Numbered from the stretch's first letter, positions 1 through 11,089 are shown. The stretch is 64,000 nucleotides of DNA from Agapetus fuscipes (GCA_951799405.1 OX637361.1:11754170-11818169), one strand, 5' to 3'. The notes: generated by a model not told the origin, from the letters alone. Numbers and translations: made by a program.

Positions 1-137
1 TTGGGTTTTTATATTGTAGGTCCACATGCGGCATGTGTTAGCGCGAAATTATACATATCTGCTTGTGGGAATGCATTTAATATAAATCTTAAATGATATA
101 TATCTTTGCAGCTTAGATTAGATTAGATTAGATTAAA
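1..137 (+). mobile_element. R-LINE 3' UTR with (GATTA)n tail, cut by the window edge
   Basis: It starts within the conserved 3' UTR (GGTCCACATGCGGCATGTGT, CTGCTTGTGGGAATGCATTT) and ends in CTTAG(ATTAG)n. The tail is joined directly to a foldback element. Confidence 0.88.
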
Positions 138-325
138 GAGTGGTTTTCCCCAAAATCTGCCGTTTTTGTTTGTTTGAACTTGTTTTTCTTCATCACTGTA
201 TAACTCTTTTGCTAAGACCATAAAGTGTAAGAAACAAAAACGGCAGATTTTGGGGGAAACCACTCTTTAATTCTTTCCGTAAACTTTACTTTACTCAAGT
301 TTTGCAACTCGTAGTAGGTACTAAG
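134..325 (+). repeat. AAAGAGTG foldback element, copy 1
   Basis: AAGAGTGGTTTTCCCCAAAA pairs with TTTTGGGGGAAACCACTCTT across a 60-bp loop. Only the right outer arm (GTAAACTTTACTTTACTCAA) is kept; the left is replaced by an R-LINE tail. Confidence 0.88.
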
Positions 326-329
326 GATG

Positions 330-495
330 CAGGGCTGGAAGTCTCATCCCCACGGTAATTCTTACCTACCGAATATCGGTAATATTTGTATGAAAACTGT
401 TCACTTGTGGCCATCTTGGATTGACAGGTCTTCATACAAATATTATTGATATTGGGTAGGTAAGAACTACCGCGGTGATGAGACTTCCAGCCCTG
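330..495. mobile_element. palindromic MITE (CAGGGCTGGAAGTCTCATC ends)
   Basis: 166 bp. Both ends read inward CAGGGCTGGAAGTCTCATC, then TTCTTACCTACC and AATATTTGTATGAA; short loop TTCACTTGTGGCCATC. Confidence 0.9.
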
Positions 496-502
496 ACTTT
501 TA

Positions 503-735
503 TGTCCCTAGTCTAGTGGTAACACTTCGGACTCGTAAATGGAAGGTCGTGGATTCGAATCACGGCGGAGCACAAAAAAAATACCAACAACACCGGTCAC
601 CAAAGGCCTATCTAGCCTTACAGGAGCAACTGAGCATTGGGACTTTCTATAGCGATGACCAAGGTCGCAGAGGGCTCTTGAGGTGTGATTCACACAAAAA
701 CAGCGATCATATATCAGTGGCAATAATAATCGAAA
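503..735 (+). mobile_element. SINE-B with C-LINE-type tail
   Basis: tRNA-like head TAGTCTAGTGGTAACACTTC (A box) and GGATTCGAATCACGG (B box). The body is internally shortened. The tail GGGCTCTTGAGGTGTGATTC, ACACAAAAACAGCG is the C-LINE 3' UTR sequence. Confidence 0.88.
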
Positions 736-1016
736 GTGAACATACTAATACTATCATATGCAATATGCATTTTCACACTTCTCACGGCTCAGTTGTGTTC
801 TAAGAGGCATAATATGAGGGAGCCTTCATCGCCTTACTAACTAAACACACTTAACTCTACGATGTGCACGCGCTTTTCAATCATTAACCTTTTACTTTGC
901 TATTATTGTTTTTTGACTACAGACTCCATTTTTTTTAATGAATACTATTTTAGACTTCATCAGAAGCAGGATTATTATCACATTATAGTGAAACTATAAC
1001 GTGGCTCGTCCCACTA
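736..1016. other. unassigned intergenic or intronic DNA
   Basis: AT-rich, no repeat match or coding seen. Confidence 0.6.
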
Positions 1017-1225
1017 GGGGGCTGTCCATATATTACGTCATTCGAATTAAGGGGGGGGGAGTCTGGTCTGCGGATGATGGCAAATGATGTACGAGTACCA
1101 AATGTGACGTCGTTCTTGTAAATACCAATTTCTACAGAATATACAAAATATTATGTAAGTAATATAACATTATTAATTATTAAGCTCATCCATTATTACA
1201 GCAAGAGGGGGGGGCGGGGTCATAA
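1017..1225 (+). mobile_element. GT-MITE, 3'-truncated
   Basis: GGGGCTGTCCATATATTACG, ACTCGTAC/GTACGAGTACC interior and ATTATTACAGCAAGAGGGGG; the right terminal repeat is missing. Confidence 0.88.
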
Positions 1226-1535
1226 GCATAACTATGAGACCTTGATTTTACAATAGGCCAGGCAAATTAATTGACATAGACAAAATTTTAACGTCACACA
1301 GTCAGATTGCTTGAGTGAAGGCTGACTAATATTGACGTTTGCCCGCCGAGATGAGTTAATTTACCAGAAAACCTTTTTTTAGTTCCTTATCGCCCTGTAG
1401 CTTCCAATACAAATGCACAATATAACAGTTGCATAAATCGCCTTCAACGTAGTGGTAATACCTGTACACTGGACTTTGACCCACCCAACAATAACTTTGA
1501 TAGGTATAGAGCTGGTCTGTTGAGGTACTTTTTGG
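1226..1535. other. unassigned DNA
   Basis: Nothing recognised. Confidence 0.6.
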
Positions 1536-1782
1536 ATGAATAGTGTTTTTATTTCTGTTGCTTGTATATTTCATTTGATTTTTGATTTATATTTTTTGAT
1601 TTATATTTTTTCTCTAGATAGTAACTTTGATTTTTATTCTTATTTTTATATAGTTTTTGTTATTGTGTTTATTTGTTTCATTTTACTTTCATATACTTTA
1701 CATCTTTTTGGTATTTTTATGTATTTGTGTTATTTTTGAAACTATGTAACCATTTCATGTAAAAGGCACTAAGTGCCGTTAA

Positions 1783-1813
<31 letters not shown>

Positions 1814-1815
1814 AT
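1536..1815 (+). mobile_element. LINE 3' end with (AATA)n tail
   Basis: The 3' tip AAAAGGCACTAAGTGCCGTT followed by (AATAA)n matches the copy inserted at 35593-35795. The AT-rich upstream part has no recognisable coding; the 5' limit is uncertain. Confidence 0.5.
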
Positions 1816-2040
1816 GCATTTCTGTACCTTAGAGCATAAACCGTGTTGCTGCGCCCACGGCCTGGAACACATTGCCAGCAGGACTGCGGACAACAGAAAA
1901 AGAGGCAGCTTTCAGAAGGGCCCTGAAAACTGATTTATTCATACAATCTTCAGCGCCTTTGGGATGACCAACGGTCATGAAAAGGCGCAGAAAAAAATTA
2001 CCAATAATAATAATAATAATAATAAACAGCGGTAATCGCA
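1816..2040 (+). mobile_element. C-LINE 3' end (CR1/L2-like)
   Basis: The plus strand encodes RVAAPTAWNTLPAGLRTTEK, AAFRRALKTDLFIQS, then the conserved 3' hairpin (GCGCCTTTGGGATGACC..TCATGAAAAGGCGC) and an (ATA)n tail. AxAPxxWNxLP..FRRxLKTxLF is the CR1/L2 RT C-terminus. Confidence 0.85.
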
Positions 2041-2359
2041 TTTAGTAAAATGTGCAGGAGATGAGTTTTAGTGAAAATGTGCACTTTTATAAAACCATCA
2101 TAACTTCTAAACTAGACGAGATATTTTTGATCTGCAAAAACTGTTTATCTTCTTTTATCGATATTTGTTTAATGTGAAGTAATGTGAACAACGTATGTGG
2201 AACTTCCGTGGTTTATGCTCGCACTTTTATGTGCATCCCATATTTATTTGAGTCCGAGGACTCCAATATTTTTACCACTTATAGAACAGCTAATTATAAT
2301 AATTTCTGCATCATTAACTCAAAAACGCAAAGTGGACTTCCGTTGTTTATGCTCTAAGG

Positions 2360-2815
2360 CATGGGTCGGCAACCTGCGGCCCTTGAGGCGTCTTGGTGCG
2401 GCCCGCAACGCACGTGCCGGAAAACTACAAATCGATTTGCAGTAAATGACAAAACAAAAGTATTTATCAAGAAATTTAAAATTATAAAAATGAGCGTATT
2501 GAATGAAAACCTGAAAGAATCGGGGGATTCCCAAATTTAATTGGCGGGGTTTCTACAATATGAGATTTATTTTGGGGGGTAGAATTAATAGTGAATTTGG
2601 GGGTAATTTTCATTTATAGTTAGTACGTCAATTGATTAATGTTTACGATGCATAACTCACAAGAGGTCCCAGGGGCCGCGGCAGGGGGGGGGGGGGTTGC
2701 TAGTCAGCATTTGCTCAAATGCTGACCATTAGATCCACCACTGCCCAAGTGCGGCCTGCACTAAGTCCCACGTAAAATATTTGGCCCTTTTATAACAAAA
2801 GGTTGCCGACCCCTG
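2360..2815 (+). mobile_element. non-autonomous hAT element with perfect 8-bp TSD
   Basis: Terminal inverted repeats CATGGGTCGGCAACCTGCGG and its complement GGTTGCCGACCCCTG. It is flanked on both sides by CTCTAAGG (2352-2359 and 2816-2823). 456 bp, no transposase coding. The ends are of the CAGGGGTCGGCAACC type known from hAT/Charlie elements. Confidence 0.95.
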
Positions 2816-2823
2816 CTCTAAGG

Positions 2824-3235
2824 TACAGATTTAGCACGTTGGTTTTGAGGAAACAATATAAACATTTTATTGCAAAACGTAGAGACGAAAAAATACACAT
2901 TTTTTCAGGTTAAAAAAGACTGTTAATCCTGATTGTCGTAGGGTTAAGCATTTCGATAATGAAGTAGTCGCGTAGTTAGTGCGGCCTCAAGTAAACAATC
3001 AAGCATTAAACCACAAGGGAACAATAAAAGGGAGACGCTCTACGCTCTGTTCCAATACAACAGTAAGTAGCAAATAAAACAGGTCGTTAAAGCGGTTTAC
3101 GGCGCTCTCTAAAAGGTTTACACTTGCGGTAGACTTTTATTGTCATCAGATGTGTGAATGAAAGAATGGAGTTTAAAATATTTACTAATGTGGATCTAAA
3201 TTCTGACTGATTTAGAATTACATACAATCATCATG
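2824..3235. other. unassigned DNA
   Basis: Nothing recognised. Confidence 0.6.
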
Positions 3236-3712
3236 ATTTCCAGAGTCATAATAAAAGGAGAGCTTGTATGAAAAAGGTTAGATATGACTATGGATGAAAT
3301 GAAAGAAGTATGTAAGGACCGAAAAAAAAAAATGGCGGTTGATCTGTAATGCTGGCGGCTAAGACTAAGACTAAGACTAAGGCTTTAAATTTTAATTTTT
3401 TATACATATTTTGTAGGTTTTAATTTTATTATTTTACTTAGTAATCGTTTGTTTTATATAATTAATGGTTTGTGTTCCTTGACTTATGGGTTGGTATGAG
3501 GCTGACCACCCATACTGTGAAAAATGGTTTACCCCTGTTTCAGGGAAGGTCGGCAAGAGCTGCAGGGCTTATGTTCATTTGAGATTGGGTTTTTATTTTG
3601 TAAGTTCACGTGCGGCATGTGCAAACGCGAACTTTTACGTGTCTGCTAATAGGAACGCATTTAATATGAATCATAAATGTATGGTATCTTTGCAACTTAG
3701 ATTATAGATTAT
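3236..3712 (+). mobile_element. R-LINE 3' end with residual coding sequence
   Basis: It begins with a decayed C-terminal coding end (SHNKRRACMKKV..DEMKEVCKDRKK-type, with a frameshifted A-run at 3323), then a 3' UTR of about 330 bp, and ends CTTAGATTATAGATT. The linkage of this coding end to the 3' UTR recurs at 13.0, 56.6 and 63.1 kb and identifies the whole repeat as a LINE. Confidence 0.85.
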
Positions 3713-3720
3713 GATCAATC

Positions 3721-3985
3721 GGTAGCAGATAGCTCAATTGGTAGAATGCTTGCATTCCATGCCGAGAGCAAGGGTTCGATCTCAAAGGCTTACTCAGCCT
3801 TCACAAGAAATGAGAACCAGCCCCCCCGGGAGCTGGGAAACCCCCACTTCAACTGAAAGTGGTTGGTGTGAGGCCGGCCCCCTTACCTGTAAAAATAAAT
3901 AGGTCCCGAAGCGCCGCATGCGACCCCTTCATGGAAACGCAGGTAAGAAGTTACACTATATGTGTAGCTTAGTTGCGTTTTTTGC
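3721..3985 (+). mobile_element. SINE-A2 (short form)
   Basis: Head AGATAGCTCAATTGGTAGAA (A box), AAGGGTTCGATCTC (B box), then straight to GCTTACTCAGCCTTCACAAG, without the GTGTCAGAAATG block of the long form. It ends GTGTAGCTTAGTTGCG. Confidence 0.88.
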
Positions 3986-4779
3986 GTATCATCATCACGC
4001 TCAATAAATACTCTCTGTGGACTTAATTCGGGAATGAATTGAAAGCGATACATAAGATGAGGAAGAAATGGCGTCAACTTTGCAGAAGCTCTGACCACCT
4101 TTAGCGCGATGGCTATAAAGATACAATCACACTCTCTTTTTCTTCTACTTCTGGGTCAGTTTCCTTTCCGATCTCCTTTGATAAAATACTATCAAACAAA
4201 AGCCGGAATGCCGAATGCACATTCGCACTACCACACGCGCAACTTATTTCTGGAAGGAATTACTCTCGACCGTTTGAGATAAGTACCTAGCTGTCGTACC
4301 GCACAATCTATTGCTTGTACGTATGAAGCACTAAAACATGATTTATAAAAAAAACGACAGTTTATCGGTCCTTGTGCGGATATCTGATGACTCCTGACGA
4401 TGGGTGAATGATGGTCAAAAGCGCAAAAAAATCTGAAGCTCGTGAAAATATAACTACGTTTTTTTTTGTTGTTTAATAATGAGTTTTTACTCTGTAAGAA
4501 ATATATTTTGATAAATTGAAAGACTTTTAATATGCAATTCCTTTTTTGTTTGTTAATAATTTCAAAAGAATAACAGCTATTGAATTTAAACTGTAATAAT
4601 GGTCATTTGAAATGTTTACAAATTAAAAAAATAAGTATTAAAATTAATTAACGTCCTCAAGAGACACTCTCTTTGTTCACCCTTGATAGCTACCTTCGGC
4701 AGTAGAGAATAATGCAAGCGTAGGTACCAATAACATTTTTAAAGTGTATTTTCAACTTTAATTTCACCAGCATCGACAA
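3986..4779. other. unassigned DNA before the minisatellite
   Basis: AT-rich; no repeats shared with the rest of the window. Confidence 0.6.
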
Positions 4780-5480
4780 CATCTTGTTGTGCTAGCTAGC
4801 TAGTTGTTATCGTCTTGTAAACACAGTGCCTTGTTATGCTAGCTATTTGTCTCTTCTGGTCGTCATCCTCTTGTAAAGACAGTGCCTTGTTACGCTAGCT
4901 ATTTGTCTCTTCTGGTCGTCATTCTCTTGCAAAAGCAGTGCCTTGTTATGCTAGCTATTTGTCTTTTCTGGTCGCCATCCTCTTGCAAAGGCAGTGCCTT
5001 GTTATGCTAGCTACATATTTGTTTCTTCTAGTCGTCATTCTCTTGCAAAGGCAGTGCTATTTGCCTACACTGACCGCCATTCCTTCAAAACGCAGTGCTT
5101 TTTTTGCTAGCTATTAGTCTATGCTAGCTGAAATCCTCTTTATAAAGCAGTACCTTATGGTTTAAACCATTTGACTCCTCTGGGCGTCATTCTCGTGTAA
5201 ATGCAGTACCTTATAATTGAGCTAGGTATTTGTCTCTTGTGGATGACATCTGCTTGTAAATGCAGTGCCGTGTGGTGTTAAACATTTGCATCTACTGTTT
5301 GCCATCCTCTTCTAGAGGCAGTGCCTTATTTTGATAGCCATTTGTATCTGCTGGCCGCACATCATCTTGAAAATGGAAGGCGTTATTCTGCTTACCATTT
5401 ATACCTGCTTTAGAAGAAATGCCTTGTACGATAGCCATCCAAAGAGGATGGCAACTTGCAGAGATAAAAATGCCCAAACT
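4780..5480 (+). repeat. minisatellite, unit about 56 bp, about 12 copies, decaying rightward
   Basis: Unit TGCTAGCTATTTGTCTCTTC, TGGTCGTCATCCTCTTGTAA, AGACAGTGCCTTGTTA. Four copies at 4800-5030 are nearly identical; from 5045 on they diverge progressively until only CAGTGCC and TTGTxTCT landmarks remain. Confidence 0.88.
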
Positions 5481-5947
5481 CTCGAAATTTTGTGGATAGG
5501 AGTCGACACCCGTAAGCAAATTCAGATCCTACAAGTAGTGGGCTACATACTACATAGTATGAAGCTCTCTCTCTAATTTATAACCCTCTAATTTCGTGTA
5601 AGCCGACTCCGTGTAAGTATATTTAGACGCGCGCATTCTTCTCGTTGCGACAAAAGAATGAGTGGTAACGTTCGAACGCCTCAGAGCTATTGCGAGCCGC
5701 TACTTTCTTTTTTAGGGTAAAAATAGTGCGCGACATTACATGAAAGTACGTATACCCAAATCACACCACACATACCGGCGAGCGTTCTGCTTGTCCAGTC
5801 GACTGACTATCTGTCAAGTGAGCGGACAAACGGTTTCCGGCTATCAAAATGGCTGCCTATATAAAAAAGACAATGTAAAGATCGATCAATGCAAAATCTA
5901 TGATATCAAAAGCGGTTGTAAAGAAACCACATCAAAGTTTGATCTAT
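5481..5947. other. unassigned DNA after the minisatellite
   Basis: No recognised coding or repeat. Confidence 0.6.
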
Positions 5948-6196
5948 AAACTATAATCGAAGTTGCAAAGATGTATTGCATTTAAGATTCATATTAAGTA
6001 CATGCCCACCAACAGACAAACAGACGTGTAGATACAAATGCTGAATGTGTACTTAAAATTAAAATCCAAACCTCAAATGAACTTCAACCCTGCAACTTTC
6101 GTCGACCTTCCATGAAACAGGGGTGCCAATGGCAAAGTGAAACATCTTTAACTGGTTGGATTGTCAGCCTATAACAACCTATAAGTCAAGGAATGT
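5948..6196 (-). mobile_element. R-LINE 3' UTR, reverse, diverged
   Basis: The reverse complement shows the order CCTTGACTTATAGGTTGTTA, GTTTCATGGAAGGTCGACG, and a degenerate tail near 5948. Confidence 0.75.
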
Positions 6197-6370
6197 ACTC
6201 TACCATACAATATTTACCCATCAGTGCTGTTCACAAAACATTTGATCCATGGAGCATGGTTTTTTTATAGAAAATTCACGTTAGGTGGCGGTTGAGCCAT
6301 GAGTTTGCTGTGCATGAATAACACTATGTACCTACATTTTCTCGACCACTTTAAATATTTATAGTCAAGC

Positions 6371-6681
6371 ACTTTTTTTTTTTTTTTTTAAGAAATCCTG
6401 TGCGGGAGACTCCCTAGATTCTAAAGACTCTAGGGGTCTATGACACTTGTTGTAGTGCCGCAGAGGTGTACGAGCTTGGTCGTCGCTACAAAGCGCCAAT
6501 ACTCAAGCAAGACCCAGTTGCTGTGAGGCTGGATGGACCTTTGGTGACCGGTCATTGGTAAAGGTTTATGAATTTTTCAACCCACCGAAGAGCACACTCG
6601 AAATATAAATGGTATATTTTTGTGCTCCGCCGGGATCCGAATCCACAACCTTCCATTTACGAGTCCGATACGGACCGGTCC
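6371..6681 (-). mobile_element. SINE-B with J-LINE-type tail, reverse, fused to a 5S head
   Basis: From the 3' end: T-tract (poly-A complement), GGGAGACTCCCTAGATTC and CCGCAGAGGTGT (J-LINE tail), then the SINE-B body and B box GATCCGAATCC. The A-box part is deleted (..GAGTCCGATACGGACC..). It is continuous with the 5S-derived segment at 6682-6752. Confidence 0.88.
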
Positions 6682-6752
6682 AAGATGCCAACGACACGCG
6701 GTGTACCTGAGCGGTTACCCATCCAAGCACTGACCACGCCCAATGTTGCTTA
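6682..6752 (-). mobile_element. 5S-rRNA-derived SINE head (3' half of 5S), reverse
   Basis: The reverse complement reads GCGTGGTCAGTGCTTGGATG, GGTAACCGCTCAGGTACACC, GCGTGTCGTTGGCAT. This is the 3' half of 5S rRNA including the C-box region of the internal promoter. It is not a 5S gene: the first half (A box) is missing and it is joined to SINE-B. Confidence 0.85.
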
Positions 6753-7149
6753 TTTATTTATTTATTATAATTATTAATATTACTTACTTATTTATTTTAT
6801 TACTCAATTATAAATTGATTATTCACATACAGTTTAATTAACTTGTAAAAACATTCTGTCTCTTAGTGTTGCCAAAAAAGCACATTCCTCGGACAGGTGG
6901 AAGACGAGAACTCGGACGGAAATAAAAGTGGCCAAGTACCTACCTGGCAATACCTAACTTATACATCTGGTTATTATAGCCTCATATAAAAATACTTACT
7001 TACTTACAGGGACGGTGAGCACATGTTGATTTTTATTTATTTTTCTCTTCAAAAGAGCTATCATCGATTGCGATACCAACTTACTTGGCAAGCTTTCTTT
7101 ATTCGTACAAGATTTTTCTTTTTTGAGAACTTCTATCCCAGCGAGATTG
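6753..7149. other. unassigned DNA
   Basis: Begins with a (TTTA)n-like stretch next to the 5S-SINE head; otherwise plain. Confidence 0.6.
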
Positions 7150-7505
7150 ATTTCAGGTTGGTAAGAAATCCAGCAAAAGCACAAAGTCCCTGTTTCGAGC
7201 CATAGCATCAAAGGTCAAAATAGACATGATTTTTTTTTCAATAAATTTGTGAAGAGTGGAATGCAATTCACAATTTTTTTTGTCTGGCTGGTTGTCTTCA
7301 TGCGAAAGCAGAAGCTTGTGTGCATGCAATGACATCCGTTGAACCAGGATCGAAGTATTGGTCAAAGTGCCAAGCGTGATTCGAACCAGCGTTATGCTGT
7401 TCCAAATTTGCAAGTCAAGAATAGCGACTTGAGTCCTCAACCATAACACCGACATAATGATGATCGTTGATCTTCGATAGAAGTGGCACCAAAAGAAGAA
7501 TAAAT
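7150..7505 (+). repeat. repeat X, long copy
   Basis: CAGCAAAAGCACAAAGTCCC, TGTTTCGAGCCATAGCATCA, TTTGTGAAGAGTGGAATGCA and GAAGTGGCACCAAAAGAAGA recur at 22310-22375 and 57645-57765. It contains a reverse B-box-like GATTCGAACC at 7378; possibly an old SINE. Confidence 0.6.
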
Positions 7506-8186
7506 CCAAGCGCTCTTGGGGTGGCTACGGCTAGTGCCACTAAACGACGCTATAGAACATTGTCCAATTATTATTATTATTTAAGGAGTATTCTATCATC
7601 CACTGTATAACATTTTGAGTTTCTTCTAGATTTGAATCCATTACATATTTTGTAAGCCTCACTTTATGTTGACATAGTTTCGATTTATTTTATTTAACTC
7701 AAGTAGGCATTTGTTGTTTATCTTGTTTATCGTTTTAATAACTCCAGCCTCACATCAATGTGTCTTGCTTGAGAATTGATGATTTCTAAAGCGACGGGCT
7801 CTTGAGGTGTGATTCACACAAAAACAGCGCTCATCAAGTAAATTCTAATGTTTACCCACATTTTTACATGCTTTTTCCAATTCTCATTCATTTTAGATTC
7901 ATTTGGAATTAGATTTAGATTTGGAAGGTTTTTTTTGTCAATTTGCAAGTTTATCCAGGATTTGGCGCAAATGCCAATTTGCTCTTTTATCAGAAAAATA
8001 GTCACTATTGATGCTTCAGATAATGAAAAATTTTGGTTTTGAACTTATAAAAAAATGTGTCGTGAATACTTTACATAGCAATGGACCAAAATGTGAGCCT
8101 TGCTTCACTCCATCGATCCAAACATTCTGATGCGCTTCTCTTAACATCTATCAGTGTTATTCTTAGACATTTTGGTCGTCCGTTGA
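7506..8186. other. unassigned DNA apart from the SINE-tail scrap at 7785
   Basis: The overlapping 63-64-residue ORFs at 7814-8042 on both strands look fortuitous. Confidence 0.6.
7785..7850 (+). mobile_element. SINE-B/C-LINE 3' tail fragment
   Basis: GGGCTCTTGAGGTGTGATTC, ACACAAAAACAGCGCTCATC only; could derive from either parent. Confidence 0.7.
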
Positions 8187-8345
8187 GCCCACGCTTTGAC
8201 AAACTAATGATGCCTGGGCTGAAAGTCTCATCACCGAATTTTGGTAATATTTGTATGAAGACTAATCAGCTGTTCACTTGCGGCTATCTTGGATTGACAG
8301 GTCTTCATACAAATGCATCATTAGTTTGTCAAAGCGTGGGCTACT
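8187..8345. mobile_element. palindromic MITE, relative of 330-495
   Basis: Shares GGCTGAAAGTCTCATCACCG and TTCACTTGCGGCTATCTTGG, but with different outer arms: AGCCCACGCTTTGACAAACT (left) and its complement (right). Confidence 0.82.
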
Positions 8346-8611
8346 GTATATGTTTTTATCTTTTGGGGTTAAAAAGGGGATTATTCAATAAAAAATGTTT
8401 GTTTAATATGATTGTTTCTTTTATTTAGTGTTTTGATGTAATATTTACTAGTTTTTGTACGTCATAAGGTAAATATAATTTCAATGAACAAATAAAGGGA
8501 AAAATACAATTATTTACTTCCATGCGAAAATGTACAAGTTCTACATATTATAAACATGTCTGAAAATGAAGCCGTGGCATTTGAGATATTTTGGAAAATT
8601 TGACGTAAGCG

Positions 8612-8953
8612 CAAACGCAACTACGCAACTAAGCTACACATATAGTGTAACTTCTTGCCGCGTTATCTCCGAAGGGGTCGCATGTGGCGAGTTGAACCTA
8701 TTTATTTTTACAGTTAAAAGAGGGCCGGCCTTACGCCAACCACTTCAGTTGAAGTGGGGGTTTCCCGGCTCTCGAGGGGGCTGGTACTCATTTCTTGTGA
8801 AGGCTGAGTAAACCTTGCCGGTATTTTTTATTATGGGGTTTAAGTAAACACCGAAATAGGAAATCGTTTCTGACACCCTCCTCGGTGGGATTCGAACCCG
8901 AGCTGACGGAGTAGAATGCAAGCACTCTACCAACTGAGCTGTCGACCGGATGT
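8612..8953 (-). mobile_element. SINE-A1, reverse, complete
   Basis: From ACGCAACTAAGCTACACATA to CCAACTGAGCTGTCGACCGG, with the B-box complement GGGATTCGAACCCGAGCT. About 340 bp. Confidence 0.92.
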
Positions 8954-9734
8954 CATGTTTTTTAATTGTAAAAAGAGACATTCAAGACAAAGACGAAAAA
9001 AGTTATTATCAATTCAGAATTAACCAACTTTATGCAACGAATTATAAATAAATCATTGCATCTGTTAACTCAGGGTTGCGGTTATCTCCAAGCAGCCTGA
9101 AGGCTCTTGCACCGGCGCTGTTTGTATTTCAAACACGCCAGGCAAAGCCACCGTCTTGACTTGCTCGACCATAAAGTTGGCTTACCTATTCATCGACATT
9201 ATTCTGTAAAGATTCAATTGAAACTGAAAATTGTCGTCATTTATGTATGTAGGTTTTACAAATTTTCAACTCAAAGCATCATTTATTTTTGCCCATAAAT
9301 AATCAAATATCACGGCTCCATTACAAGTGAGTCGAATAAAACCAAAGACGGAATTCCAGGATATTGTTTAGAAAATTAAATAAACACATGAAAATACAGA
9401 TTATGTCATTTTCCCATATTTTTCTCACTTAAGTAAAAATCCTAGAATGCCGTCTATGGTAATTTGCGGCTCTTGTTATAAAACGTAACAATTACGAAAG
9501 AATCTATAAACTTCACATGATATTTATAAAGAAGTAGCTGATACATTTTTTCATGCCACACATAATTTTTCATCCTTTACATCGTTATCAAATAAGTATC
9601 ATAAATTTACATACAAGTATAATTGGAATAGGAACAAAACATCGTTTTCTTGGTGCAAATCAATTTCACTTTAATCATTGCTTTCATTAATTAAAATATA
9701 CCAACCTGCATACTTTATTGTTTCTAATACTACT
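8954..9734. other. unassigned DNA
   Basis: Nothing recognised. Confidence 0.6.
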
Positions 9735-9785
9735 CTATTGGCTGGTATGAGGCTGGCCATCCATGCTTTAAAAATGGGTTCAGTC
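9735..9785 (+). mobile_element. R-LINE 3' UTR, short fragment
   Basis: Only the GGCTGGTATGAGGCTGGCCA segment remains, next to a GT-MITE. Confidence 0.5.
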
Positions 9786-9806
9786 TAGTCAACGCCTCGC
9801 TGATAG

Positions 9807-10046
9807 TGGCTGTCTATATATTACGTCATTCGCATTAAGGGGAGGGGGAGGGAGTCTGATCTGCGGATGATGGCAAATGATGTTCGAGTACCAAAAGTGA
9901 CGTCGTTCTTGTAAGTACCAATTTCTACAAAATATTTTGTAAGTAATATAACATTATTAATTATTAAGCTCATCTATTATTACAGCAAGAGGGGGGGGGG
10001 GGTCGAAAATCGGCCAAAATCGATGACGTAATTTATGGACGACCCC
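9807..10046 (+). mobile_element. GT-MITE, complete
   Basis: TGGCTGTCTATATATTACGT to ACGTAATTTATGGACGACCC; ATAG on both flanks. 240 bp. Confidence 0.92.
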
Positions 10047-10868
10047 ATAGTACTTATGTAGGTACGAGTAGGTACCTATATTTTCCAAAAAATGAAAATC
10101 TTAAAGGACTCTGGACAAGTTCCATAGACAAAAAAATTTAACCTTGTACGGGTTGCTAGGGTAAAATAAATCGATATTTTTATTCTGGTTTGTGATATTA
10201 GACCGCCAAGAAAAAAATATACTTTCTAATTATTTGTGGAATCCATTAATATTTTATTTTTAATCAGATTCAGCATACAAAGGTTTGCTTTTCATTCACA
10301 TTTTGACATTGATTAGGTAAAAAATGAGTCTATACAGCAACAAACATGGAATAGCAAATAATGTATATTTTTCCTTCATAGTTAATTTTTTTTTACTAAA
10401 AATCGTACAATTCTCAATCACTACATGTAATGAAGCCTATGTAATATAATACATATCGAGAGAGTCACAGACCATCTAGCAAATATCGGTAAGAATATAT
10501 ATCGAAGGTAAAACTGTCAACTGGTAGTATTCTTTACACTATGCCTTACATATTTACACTATTTATTTTTCCTACTATACTAATTATATACAACAGCACT
10601 GGATAACTTATATATTGTCTTTTCACTAAGGTTCTATCACTGGTTCTTTTTAAGTCTACGTTTTTCACTAAGTATATAATATTTTTAAGAGTTCCCATGT
10701 AAATTTCACTGATCAGTCAAAATTCCACTTCAGTTATAAGAGTTATATTATATTAAATAACTCATTTTTTCGTAGGTAAAAAAAATTGGAAAGGAATTTT
10801 ATAGTTAGGGCATAGGTTAATACCACATCATTCACAATTTGGAAGTAAAAATCCGAAAAGACGACAGG
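10047..10868. other. unassigned AT-rich DNA
   Basis: Nothing recognised. Confidence 0.6.
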
Positions 10869-11060
10869 TCTGTAGTCAAGTGGTAAACGCTACCGATTTG
10901 TTAATAGAAGTTTGTGAGTTGGAATCCCGGCGGAGGACAAAAAATAGCATTTAATTCTTCAATTAATAAGCTCTTCACTGGATTGAATAATTCATTTGCC
11001 TTTACCAAAAGACAGGTCACAAAGGTTCATTCAGCCTTACTGTAACTGGGCTCATGATGA
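10869..11060 (+). mobile_element. SINE-B, old diverged copy
   Basis: GTCTGTAGTCAAGTGGTAAA (A box) and GTTGGAATCCCGGCGGAG (B box), the body to CCTTACTGTAACTGGG; the tail is lost. Confidence 0.75.
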
Positions 11061-11089
11061 TGTTGATGAGTTGATGATTTCTTTACAGC

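Noticed and set aside
4780..5480. CRISPR-like array (regular repeats)
   Set aside because: Eukaryotic context, no unique spacers; whole units repeat, so it is a minisatellite.
7153..7509. 118-residue minus-strand ORF
   Set aside because: It overlaps repeat X and shows no recognisable motif.
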